Below, in pieces: positions 1 to 6,345 of a stretch of DNA of 10,135 nt. How positions within the stretch are numbered: position 1 is the stretch's first letter; every line of letters starts with the position of its first letter. The stretch is from an uncultured Clostridia bacterium (lineage in GTDB: Bacteria; Bacillota; Clostridia; Acetivibrionales; CALMWN01). Below the pieces are notes generated by a model. The model did not search any database. It saw nothing but the letters and a program-made list of their open reading frames with translations, and was not told the DNA's origin. A program made the translations under genes and the position numbers. The stretch spans positions 1 through 10,135 of the forward strand of contig CALMWN010000545.1 of assembly GCA_937873555.1 (NCBI GenBank), given 5' to 3'.

Positions 1-1278
1 CTCCATAACTCCGCCTGTAGCTCCGAAAATCACGCCCGCACCTGAAGCTTCCCCCATCGGGTCGTCAAAATGCCTTTCCGGCAGTTCTGTGAAGTCTATA
101 CCTGCTTCCCTTATCATCCTTGCAAGTTCGCGTGTGGTAAGAACAACGTCGACATCCGCATAACCGGTGGAAGATAACTCCGGCCTTTTAGCCTCAAACT
201 TCTTCGCCGTACAGGGCATTATGGATACCACGAATACCTTTGCCGGATCGATACCCATTTTCTCGGCATAATACGATTTCAGCACCGCCCCGAACATCTG
301 GTGGGGGGATTTGCAGGATGACAGATTTTCGAGGAACTCAGGATAGTTATGCTCGCAGAATTTGATCCAGCCCGGGCTGCACGAGGTTATCAGCGGAAGC
401 TTCCCTCCGTTCTTGATCCTGTCAATCAATTCATAGCCCTCTTCCATTATTGTCAGGTCAGCTGCAGTATCGGTGTCAAACACTTTACTAAAGCCCAGAC
501 GCCTCAAGGATGCAATCATATTGCTTGTCACCCTTGCTCCTACAGGCATACCGAATTCTTCACCAAGCGCCACCCTTACAGCCGGAGCAGTCTGTACCAC
601 AACATGAAGGTCCTTGTTTGCCAGTGCTTCCCATACCTTGTCGGTGTCATCCTTCTCTTTCAAGGCTCCGACAGGACAAACATTTATGCACTGCCCGCAC
701 ATGGTACAGGGCACATCCTTCAAGGATTTGTTAAAGGCTGATGAAACTATTGTCCTAAAGCCTCTTTCATTCGTATCTATGACCGAAACTCCCTGCACAT
801 TCTTGCACATGCTTACGCAGCGCCTGCACAATACGCATTTGTTCGGATCCCTTACAACTGAAGGGGAAAAGTCATCTATAGGAAGCCTGTAGGTTTCACT
901 TTCGAATCTTATGTCTTTTATATTCAGATCTTCTGAAAGCTTCTGAAGCTCACAGTTTCTGCTTCTTACGCATGTCAGGCATTTCCTGTCATGATTTGAA
1001 AGAATCAGTTCAAGTGTTACCTTTCTGGCTTCTCTGACTGCAGGAGTCTGTGTCCATATTACCAACCCCTCCGACACAGGGTAAACACACGCAGCCTGGA
1101 GGCTTCTTGCGCCCTGTATCTCTACAACACACATTCTGCAGGCACCGATTTCATTCACTTCTTTGAGGAAGCAAAGTGTAGGTATCGCAATATTTGCATA
1201 TTTGGCCGCTTCCAACACGGTATAGCTTTTTGGAACCTGTATCTTTCTTGAATCTATAGTTATATTGACCATTTCCAT
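1..1278 (-). CDS. hydA: [FeFe]-hydrogenase catalytic subunit HydA, 3' end cut by the window edge
   Basis: Catalytic subunit of a trimeric, NAD-linked (probably electron-bifurcating) [FeFe]-hydrogenase; cytoplasmic. My translation gives 426 residues without a stop up to base 1. N-terminal [2Fe-2S] domain: C36, C47, C50, C64. His-ligated [4Fe-4S] domain: H96, C100, C103, C109. Two-cluster ferredoxin domain: C148, C151, C154, C158 and C191, C194, C197, C201. The H-cluster domain follows: L1 TSCSPGW at 298-304, L2 MPCTAKKFE at 354-362 and the start of the region before L3 (GATGGVME at 419-426). The L3 cysteines lie outside the window; the family is usually about 570-650 residues. ATG at 1278 is chosen because AAGGAG lies 10 nt upstream; a second ATG at 1272 is too far from it. 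hydB ends 19 nt upstream, so this is the last visible gene of the operon. L1 has Ser where the prototype has a second Cys. Confidence 0.95.
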   Translation of the reverse strand, partial: MEMVNITIDSRKIQVPKSYTVLEAAKYANIAIPTLCFLKEVNEIGACRMCVVEIQGARSLQAACVYPVSEGLVIWTQTPAVREARKVTLELILSNHDRKCLTCVRSRNCELQKLSEDLNIKDIRFESETYRLPIDDFSPSVVRDPNKCVLCRRCVSMCKNVQGVSVIDTNERGFRTIVSSAFNKSLKDVPCTMCGQCINVCPVGALKEKDDTDKVWEALANKDLHVVVQTAPAVRVALGEEFGMPVGARVTSNMIASLRRLGFSKVFDTDTAADLTIMEEGYELIDRIKNGGKLPLITSCSPGWIKFCEHNYPEFLENLSSCKSPHQMFGAVLKSYYAEKMGIDPAKVFVVSIMPCTAKKFEAKRPELSSTGYADVDVVLTTRELARMIREAGIDFTELPERHFDDPMGEASGAGVIFGATGGVME

Positions 1279-1297
1279 AATTCACACTCTCCTTCCC

Positions 1298-3094
1298 CTA
1301 TACATTCTTGAATATGGCCTTGAATGGGCATTTTTCCATACAGGCACCACATTTCAGACATTTTTCCCGGTTGATAACGTAAGGCTCTTTCTTATCGCCG
1401 CTTATACAGTTTGCAGGACAAGCTCTGGCACATATTCCGCAGCTCTTGCACCTTTCAGCGTTTATAACAAACTGGGTCATGGACTTGCACACGCCGGCAG
1501 GACATTTTCTTTGCTTTACATGGGCTTCATATTCATCCCTGAAATACCTGAGAGTGCTCAAAACCGGATTTGGAGCCGTCTGACCGAGCCCGCACAGTGC
1601 AGATGCCTTTATATTCTTTGCAAGTATCTCAAGCTTTTCGATGTCACCTTCCTGACCCTTGCCTTCGGTTATCCTTTCAAGTATTTCATACATCCTCTTG
1701 GTTCCTATCCGGCAAGGGGGACATTTGCCGCATGACTCCTCAACAGTGAATTCAAGGAAGAATTTTGCTATATCCACCATGCAGGTGTCCTCATCCATTA
1801 TGATAAGCCCGCCGGAGCCCATCATTGAACCTATCTGCACCAGCGAATCATAGTCTATATGCGTGTCTATAAGGCTTGCAGGTATACAGCCGCCTGAAGG
1901 GCCGCCTGTTTGTGCCGCCTTGAATTTTTTACCGTTCGGAATTCCGCCGCCTATATCATAAACAATCTCCCTTAGTGTAGTACCCATGGGAATTTCAACC
2001 AAACCGGTGTTGTTGATCTTGCCTCCGACTGCAAAAACCTTTGTTCCCTTGCTCTTTTCAGTGCCTATGCCTGCAAACCATTCGGCACCCTTGAGGAATA
2101 TAACCGGTATGTTTGCATAGGTTTCAACATTATTCAGAATCGTGGGCTTTTGCCACAAACCCTTTACTGCCGGAAACGGCGGCCTTGGTCTGGGCTCTCC
2201 CCTTTTTCCCTCTATGGAAGTCATGAGGGCTGTTTCCTCACCGCAAACAAAAGCTCCTGCACCAAGCCTTATTTCCAGCTCAAAGCTGAAATCCGTTCCA
2301 AATATATTATTCCCAAGCAGACCGTACTCCTTTGCCTGCTCTATTGCGATGGTAAGTCTCTTGACAGCAATGGGGTACTCGGCTCTTACATAAACATAGC
2401 CCTGGTTTGAGCCTATGGCATAACCGGCTATAGCCATTGCTTCTATTACCGAATGAGGGTCTCCCTCCAGAACGCTTCTGTCCATAAAAGCACCCGGATC
2501 ACCTTCATCTGCGTTACAGCATACATATTTCTGATCGTCTTTGGATTTGCTTGCGAACTCCCATTTCAAGCCGGTAGGAAAGCCTGCGCCGCCTCTTCCC
2601 CTTATACCTGAACGCTTTACCGTATCAATTACCTGTTCAGGTGTCATTTCAGTGAGTACTTTTGCAAGCGCCTTGTATCCGTCATAAGCTATATATTCAT
2701 TTATGTCCTCAGGGTTTATGACACCGCAGTTCCTTAAGGCAATTCGCATCTGCCTCTTGAAAAACTCAACATTGTCAAGGGATTTGGTTATATCCTCCTG
2801 GTTCTTGTCTCCTGCCAGCAGCCTTTTGACAATTCTACCCTTGAGAAGATGCTCCTCCACTATCTCCTTTACATCCTCAACCCTTACCATCATGTACATG
2901 GAACCCTCAGGATAAACCACTACGATCGGCCCCTCTGCACATAGCCCGAAGCATCCGGTTTTGACAACCTTGACTTCATCCTGAAGCTTATTCTTTTTTA
3001 AATGTGTGTCAAACTCCTTTATGAGCTTTTCCGAGTTCGAAGATGTACAGCCTGTACCCCCGCAAACCAGAACATGCGCCCTATATATCTGCAT
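1298..3094 (-). CDS. hydB: NAD-linked hydrogenase subunit HydB (NuoF-like flavoprotein)
   Basis: Flavin/NAD(H)-binding subunit of the HydABC hydrogenase. It exchanges electrons between NADH, ferredoxin and the HydA cluster chain. From the ATG at 3094 it has 598 residues. Order of parts: thioredoxin-fold [2Fe-2S] domain (C11, C16, C48, C52); NuoF core with GRGGAGFPTG (166-175, FMN/NAD site) and GAGAFVCGEETAL (278-290); [4Fe-4S] site SCGKCPPCR with C455, C458, C461 and C501; then a C-terminal two-cluster ferredoxin domain (C549, C552, C555, C559; C579, C582, C585, C589). The added N- and C-terminal cluster domains separate HydB from complex I NuoF. A GTG at 3103 would also open the frame, but it lies inside the GGGGGG ribosome-site run, and HydB proteins usually begin close to this ATG. 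The gap to the upstream gene is 14 nt. Confidence 0.96.
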   Translation of the reverse strand: MQIYRAHVLVCGGTGCTSSNSEKLIKEFDTHLKKNKLQDEVKVVKTGCFGLCAEGPIVVVYPEGSMYMMVRVEDVKEIVEEHLLKGRIVKRLLAGDKNQEDITKSLDNVEFFKRQMRIALRNCGVINPEDINEYIAYDGYKALAKVLTEMTPEQVIDTVKRSGIRGRGGAGFPTGLKWEFASKSKDDQKYVCCNADEGDPGAFMDRSVLEGDPHSVIEAMAIAGYAIGSNQGYVYVRAEYPIAVKRLTIAIEQAKEYGLLGNNIFGTDFSFELEIRLGAGAFVCGEETALMTSIEGKRGEPRPRPPFPAVKGLWQKPTILNNVETYANIPVIFLKGAEWFAGIGTEKSKGTKVFAVGGKINNTGLVEIPMGTTLREIVYDIGGGIPNGKKFKAAQTGGPSGGCIPASLIDTHIDYDSLVQIGSMMGSGGLIIMDEDTCMVDIAKFFLEFTVEESCGKCPPCRIGTKRMYEILERITEGKGQEGDIEKLEILAKNIKASALCGLGQTAPNPVLSTLRYFRDEYEAHVKQRKCPAGVCKSMTQFVINAERCKSCGICARACPANCISGDKKEPYVINREKCLKCGACMEKCPFKAIFKNV

Positions 3095-3108
3095 TCGATC
3101 CACCCCCC

Positions 3109-3483
3109 TTATTTTTTATCTTCTGCAGCACCGATGGTGTAATCGATGCATACTCTTCCGTTTACTATGTGTTCCGCAACAATCCTCTCAGCCTTTTCCG
3201 GCGTCATCCTGACGTATGTCACCTTGCTTCCGTCCGGGTTGATTACCTCTATGATCGGCTCAAACTTGCATACTCCGATGCAGCCTGTCATGGTTACACT
3301 TACATCATTTACGTTCCTCTTTTTCAGCTGTTCCAACAATGCATTCATAACCGGCCTTGCCCCTGCTGCTATACCGCATGTCGCCATACCCACAACAATT
3401 CTCATGCTGTTTTTATTGGTCCTCATGCTTATCTGCTCCAGGGTTTTCCTTCTTATTTCCTCCAACTCAGCCAATGATTTCAT
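3109..3483 (-). CDS. Small thioredoxin-fold [2Fe-2S] ferredoxin-like protein of the hyd operon
   Basis: A 124-residue protein of the NuoE-type thioredoxin-like ferredoxin family, similar in fold to the N-terminus of HydB. It is probably an accessory electron carrier or fourth subunit of the hydrogenase, or an assembly partner; the exact role is not established from sequence. Visible cysteines are C36 (GMATCGIAAGARPV), C68 and C72 (TGCIGVC), and C112 near the C-terminus. The usual C-x4-C pair in the first loop is C36 followed by Gly41, so one canonical ligand is missing. ATG at 3483 has GGAGGT 7 nt upstream; a TTG at 3498 in the same frame overlaps that ribosome site and is rejected. The gene starts inside the 3' end of the ATPase-fold gene (17-bp overlap), which points to translational coupling. 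hydB follows after 14 nt. Confidence 0.88.
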   Translation of the reverse strand: MKSLAELEEIRRKTLEQISMRTNKNSMRIVVGMATCGIAAGARPVMNALLEQLKKRNVNDVSVTMTGCIGVCKFEPIIEVINPDGSKVTYVRMTPEKAERIVAEHIVNGRVCIDYTIGAAEDKK

Positions 3484-4033
3484 CCAATTCACCTCCAAAG
3501 ATTCTCGTTATAGCTTCATTTATAAATTCCTTAATCCATGTCAAAACTTCAAATTGATTTATTGGAACATCCCCAAGTCTTGATTTCACCTCATTTGAAT
3601 CAAAAACAAATTCCTCTTTTATATTGTCCAAAAAAAGATTCCATTGTATTTCAGGCTTTGCAGCAATTACATTCACCACAGTTTCGGCAATATCCCCGAG
3701 AGGAGGCCTGTCAATGTTCCTTATCTTCAATAAAGCTGTTACAGTGGTTCCTTTGCCCTTATCCGAGTCTACAGTCAAATCTCCGCCCGTTCTCTGGGCT
3801 GAAGCCCTGAACAAAGGTATACCCAATCCAATCCTTCTCGTCGTTCTGGTAGTCGAAAACGGGTCCGACACTTTTGCCAGCAATTCCTTGTCCATTCCCC
3901 TGCCGTTGTCTGTCACTTCTATTTTTAGTTCATCCTGTGCCGAATTTACTAAGATTCTTATATCTATCCTTGCCGCATCTGCTGAAATGGAATTCTGAAT
4001 TATATCCATCAAATGAAGAGAGAGGTCTCTCAT
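3467..4033 (-). CDS. HATPase_c (GHKL) ATP-binding protein without kinase modules, hyd operon
   Basis: A 188-residue protein consisting of a GHKL ATPase domain and an extra C-terminal part. Seen in the sequence: N-box DIIQNS (10-15, with N14 the likely Mg ligand), G1 box DNGRGM (42-47), DPFSTTR (57-63), G2 GLG (69-71) and GKGTTV (93-98). No sensor domain, transmembrane helix or dimerisation/phospho-acceptor His domain is present, so it is not a complete sensor kinase. Residues about 105-188 do not match a domain I recognise and end in an amphipathic-looking stretch. The start codon overlaps the hydC stop (TAATG, 1-nt overlap), with AGGGAAG 7 nt upstream. From memory, similar genes sit in the same place in hydrogenase operons of thermophilic clostridia, so the association is conserved; the function is unknown. 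An anti-sigma-like kinase or a regulatory ATP sensor is possible. Confidence 0.9.
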   Translation of the reverse strand: MRDLSLHLMDIIQNSISADAARIDIRILVNSAQDELKIEVTDNGRGMDKELLAKVSDPFSTTRTTRRIGLGIPLFRASAQRTGGDLTVDSDKGKGTTVTALLKIRNIDRPPLGDIAETVVNVIAAKPEIQWNLFLDNIKEEFVFDSNEVKSRLGDVPINQFEVLTWIKEFINEAITRIFGGELDEIIG

Positions 4034-4530
4034 TATTGTTCTTCCCTGTACTTTTCTATTATGCCTTCTATCTCATCAGGCGTCAGCCTGCCATAAACGT
4101 CATCATTAATCATCATTACGGGGGCGAGGCCGCATGCTCCGATACACCTGCACGCATCAAGAGAAAATCTGCCGTCATCGGTGCACTCTCCAACATGGAT
4201 TCCCAGTTTTTCCTTAAGCTTATCCAGAATCGTGCCCGAACCCTTTACATAACAGGCAGTCCCCATGCATACCTGAATTTTGTATTTACCTTTCGGTTTT
4301 AGCGAAAACTGTGTATAAAAGGTTACAACCCCGTAAATCTCCGTAAGGGGTATATTCAAGCCTTCCGCAATTATTTTCTGTACACTCATAGGCAAATACC
4401 CATAAAGTTCTTGTGCTTCATGCAGCACAGGAATTAATGCACCTTTGGTTGTCTTGTATTTCTGAATGATTTCCTGAAGCTTAAGGTCCCTTTCATCCGT
4501 GGCTTCACAGCAGCACTTGCATTCACTCAT
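4033..4530 (-). CDS. hydC: Hydrogenase subunit HydC (NuoE-like [2Fe-2S] protein)
   Basis: The 24-kDa-type [2Fe-2S] subunit that pairs with HydB. It has 165 residues from the ATG at 4530. An N-terminal helical part (about 13-60) is followed by the thioredoxin-like domain with ligands C88-x4-C93 and C129-x3-C133 (CRCIGACGLAP), the standard NuoE pattern. The N-terminus is unusual in carrying CKCCC (C4, C6-C8). A longer frame starts at 4569, but its ATG is only 2 nt from a GAGG, whereas ATG 4530 has GGAGGG at 8 nt, so the shorter form is chosen. It is the first gene of the operon, with a leader of roughly 74 nt after the predicted promoter. The stop overlaps the next start by 1 nt. Confidence 0.94.
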   Translation of the reverse strand: MSECKCCCEATDERDLKLQEIIQKYKTTKGALIPVLHEAQELYGYLPMSVQKIIAEGLNIPLTEIYGVVTFYTQFSLKPKGKYKIQVCMGTACYVKGSGTILDKLKEKLGIHVGECTDDGRFSLDACRCIGACGLAPVMMINDDVYGRLTPDEIEGIIEKYREEQ

Positions 4531-4581
4531 TAAACACACCCTCCCTGTTATCTTTTCTTTAAAAATCATTTCCTCAATTCA

Positions 4582-4599
4582 ACGTTAACATTTTAACAA
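4582..4599. promoter_or_regulatory. Rex-like operator 2, downstream of the hyd promoter
   Basis: ACGTTAACATTTTAACAA matches the Gram-positive/clostridial Rex pattern TTGTTAA-N4-TTAACAA at 5 of 7 positions in one half and 7 of 7 in the other. It lies just after the predicted transcription start of the hyd operon, where a bound repressor would block RNA polymerase. Rex releases DNA when NADH is high, fitting a hydrogenase that disposes of NADH electrons. Confidence 0.72.
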
Positions 4600-4602
4600 A
4601 CC

Positions 4603-4620
4603 ACGTTAATATTATAACAA
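4603..4620. promoter_or_regulatory. Rex-like operator 1, overlapping the hyd -10 box
   Basis: ACGTTAATATTATAACAA matches TTGTTAA-N4-TTAACAA at 5 of 7 and 6 of 7 half-site positions. It covers the minus-strand -10 box TATAAT (4611-4616) and is offset exactly 21 bp, two helical turns, from the second site, so two Rex dimers could bind on the same DNA face. Confidence 0.7.
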
Positions 4621-4639
4621 ATACCGGAACGATATTCAA
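4604..4639 (-). promoter_or_regulatory. Sigma-A-type promoter of the hyd operon
   Basis: On the minus strand, TTGAAT (bases 4639-4634) is followed by a 17-bp spacer and a perfect TATAAT (4616-4611). The predicted start is near 4604, about 74 nt before the hydC ATG. Both Rex-like operators lie on or beside the -10 box, consistent with repression. Confidence 0.75.
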
Positions 4640-4741
4640 TATATTTTATAAATTCTCCTATCAAATTGATAACAAGCTTTAAATCTATTTGATTAAGTCC
4701 TCTTTTTATATATATAATTTATTGGTATTTTATGGAGGCGT

Positions 4742-4862
4742 ACCCTCCTTTCCTCCCTGCTGAGGGAGCGAACAGCAAGGCTCTGCTTCATGAATATTGA
4801 TTATTTCAGCATTTAACCTTCATATTCAGCTTTTCGCCCCCTTTCAGGGGGGACAGGAGGGT
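4742..4862. repeat. MITE-like element with about 35-bp imperfect terminal inverted repeats
   Basis: Outer arms 4742-4758 and 4846-4862 match at 15 of 17 positions (ACCCTCCT against AGGAGGGT is perfect at the ends). With one gap, the repeat continues inward to 4776 and 4829, 11 of 13 in the inner block. The middle (4777-4828) is unrelated AT-rich sequence. No coding capacity and no clear target duplication. Within the left arm there is also a local CTCCCT/AGGGAG hairpin. The layout is that of a non-autonomous inverted-repeat element of the kind common between genes in Firmicutes; only one copy is in the window. Confidence 0.68.
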
Positions 4863-4870
4863 GAGGGTTG

Positions 4871-4886
4871 TGTGATATAAATCACA
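4871..4886. promoter_or_regulatory. CRP/FNR-family operator (HcpR-like) upstream of hcp
   Basis: TGTGATATAAATCACA is a perfect palindrome TGTGA-N6-TCACA, the classic CRP/FNR-family site. In many anaerobes hcp is controlled by HcpR, a CRP/FNR-family nitrosative-stress activator, so this is the likely binding site. Its centre (4878.5) is about 60 bp upstream of the predicted start, close to a class I activator position. A weaker AATGT-N10-ACATT inverted repeat follows at 4891-4910. Confidence 0.72.
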
Positions 4887-4902
4887 TCAAAATGTGTTTT
4901 CG

Positions 4903-4932
4903 TTTACATTCAGGTTGGAAAACTTGTAATAT
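4903..4932 (+). promoter_or_regulatory. Candidate hcp promoter
   Basis: TTTACA (4903-4908) resembles a -35 box (5 of 6) and TAATAT (4927-4932) a -10 box (4 of 6), with an 18-bp spacer. An alternative reading uses TACATT (4905-4910) as -10, with the palindrome acting near -40. The imperfect boxes fit an activator-dependent promoter. Confidence 0.45.
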
Positions 4933-4966
4933 CATAAATCCCGAAAAGTTAATTTCACATTCGATC

Positions 4967-5002
4967 TCTCTCCTGGAATGATTGCTTTTTTGGATGGAGA
5001 GA
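4967..5002 (+). other. Leader hairpin upstream of hcp
   Basis: TCTCTCC (4967-4973) and GGAGAGA (4996-5002) are perfectly complementary, with a 22-nt loop, inside the predicted 5' leader and 22 nt before the AGGAGG ribosome site. It may affect mRNA stability or translation; it is not a recognised riboswitch class. Confidence 0.4.
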
Positions 5003-5039
5003 AATACCCAACTAATAATTTACAAGGAGGATTTTACAA

Positions 5040-6329
5040 ATGTTTTGTTATCAGTGTGAACAATGTCCAAGCGGAGGCTGCACCAAGGTGGGAGTTTGCG
5101 GCAAGGATGAAAACATATCGAGCCTACAGGATACCATGATATTCGGCTTGAAAGGGATAGCTGCATATGCGACTCATGCAAGACAGCTGGGCTTCATTGA
5201 CCCCGAAGTGGACGGCATAACCCACGAAGCTTTATATATGACGCTCACCAATTCCAATTTCAATGTTTCTGAACATATAGCAATGGCAATGAAGGTAGGC
5301 TCCGCCACAGTAAAAGTTATGGATCTTCTTGACAGGGCGCACACCTCAAAACTGGGAGTTCCACAGCCTGTGACCGTATCAGAGGATAAGGTGGAAGGGA
5401 AATGCATACTTGTGACAGGGCACAACCTGTTCGCTCTTCAGGAATTGTTAAAGCAGACTGAAGGAAAGGGTATAAATATCTATACCCACTCTGAAATGCT
5501 CCCTGCACATGGGTACCCGGAGCTTAAGAAATATCCCCACCTCAAAGGCAATGTAGGTAAGGCATGGTATGACCAGAGAAAGGTTTTTGAAGAATTCCCC
5601 GGGGCAATACTCGGGACAACCAACTGCCTGATGCCGGTAAAGGGAACATACTCCGACCGCTTCTTCTCATATGACACCGCAGGCCTTGAAGGAGTCAGGA
5701 AAATAGAGAACGATGATTTCACACCAATAATAGAGAAGTCGCTTTCACTGCCATCTGCAAATATACAGTCAGACAAAACCCTCATAACAGGCTATCACCA
5801 CGATACCGTACTTGGTCTTGCACCACAGATCATAGATGCAGTTAAAGCAGGAAAGATAAAGAGGTTCTTTGTCATAGCCGGCTGCGACGCACCCGGGAAA
5901 GGCGGGGAATACTACAGGGAGCTTGCCCTGTCAGTGCCTGAAAACTGCGTGATATTTACTACCTCCTGCGGTAAATTCAGGTTCAATGACCACGACTTCG
6001 GCACAGTACCGGGAACTGGTATTCCACGCTACATTGACCTTGGGCAGTGCAACAACTCGGGTTCGGCTGTAAAAATTGCCGTAGCGCTTGCAGGAGCCTT
6101 CAACTGCTCGGTGAATGAGCTGCCGCTCTCAATAGTACTGTCCTGGTTTGAACAGAAAGCCGTAGCGATATTGCTGGGATTGTTCAGCCTGGGAGTGCAG
6201 AACATAAGGATAGGCCCCAAAGCTCCTGAATTCCTGTCCCCCGGAGTAGTAAAGGTTCTGCAGGATACCTTCGGATTAAAGCTCATCGGAAATGCACAGG
6301 ATGATTTGAAGGCTATGCTGGGAGAATAG
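5040..6329 (+). CDS. hcp: Hybrid-cluster protein, class III (hydroxylamine reductase/NO reductase)
   Basis: A cytoplasmic iron-sulfur enzyme of the Hcp/CODH fold, linked to nitric oxide and hydroxylamine detoxification in anaerobes. At 429 residues it is about 110-120 shorter than class I/II Hcp, matching the thermophile/archaeal class III that lacks part of the first helical domain. The N-terminal cluster motif is C3-x2-C6-x7-C14-x5-C20. All hybrid-cluster ligands can be placed: H128 (TGHNL), E152 (HSEMLPAHGYP), C196 (TTNCLMP), C282 (AGCDAPG), C310 (TSCGK), C337 (LGQCNNS) and E371 (SWFEQKA), with K373 after it. The start is clear: AGGAGG ends 9 nt before the ATG. It is divergent from the hydrogenase operon and has its own CRP/FNR-type operator. 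No NADH-Hcp reductase gene (hcr) is adjacent, so a ferredoxin or another partner probably supplies electrons. Confidence 0.96.
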   Translation: MFCYQCEQCPSGGCTKVGVCGKDENISSLQDTMIFGLKGIAAYATHARQLGFIDPEVDGITHEALYMTLTNSNFNVSEHIAMAMKVGSATVKVMDLLDRAHTSKLGVPQPVTVSEDKVEGKCILVTGHNLFALQELLKQTEGKGINIYTHSEMLPAHGYPELKKYPHLKGNVGKAWYDQRKVFEEFPGAILGTTNCLMPVKGTYSDRFFSYDTAGLEGVRKIENDDFTPIIEKSLSLPSANIQSDKTLITGYHHDTVLGLAPQIIDAVKAGKIKRFFVIAGCDAPGKGGEYYRELALSVPENCVIFTTSCGKFRFNDHDFGTVPGTGIPRYIDLGQCNNSGSAVKIAVALAGAFNCSVNELPLSIVLSWFEQKAVAILLGLFSLGVQNIRIGPKAPEFLSPGVVKVLQDTFGLKLIGNAQDDLKAMLGE

Positions 6330-6345
6330 AGGAATTATAAACAAA

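Larger units (their letters stand above)
4531..5039. other. Divergent intergenic control region between the hyd operon and hcp
   Basis: A 509-bp stretch with no credible gene. From left to right it holds the hydC ribosome site, two Rex-like operators, the hyd promoter, an AT-rich stretch (about 4641-4735) in which I see nothing specific, a MITE-like inverted repeat (4742-4862), a CRP/FNR-type palindrome (4871-4886), a candidate hcp promoter, a leader hairpin (4967-5002) and the hcp ribosome site AGGAGG (5025-5030, 9 nt before the ATG). Confidence 0.85.

Noticed and set aside
349..741. 130-residue open frame on the plus strand
   Set aside because: It is a shadow of hydA, whose minus-strand frame codes for intact ferredoxin and L1 motifs.
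1265..1735. 156-residue open frame on the plus strand
   Set aside because: It runs antisense to the 3' end of hydB, whose ferredoxin cysteines are fully conserved; no ribosome site or family resemblance.
3484..3498. TTG start adding five residues to the ferredoxin-like protein
   Set aside because: The TTG overlaps the GGAGGT that serves ATG 3483.
4531..4569. Longer HydC start at 4569
   Set aside because: Only 2 nt separate GAGG from that ATG; ATG 4530 has GGAGGG at 8 nt and gives the usual NuoE-like length.
4661..4697. Short repeats around ATCAAATTGAT and CTATTTGATT as a further operator
   Set aside because: They are short, AT-rich and match no regulator pattern I know; chance is a sufficient explanation.
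4978..5039. Possible leader peptide starting at ATG 4978 upstream of hcp
   Set aside because: There is no ribosome site before it, and the frame runs into hcp in the wrong register without coding-like features.
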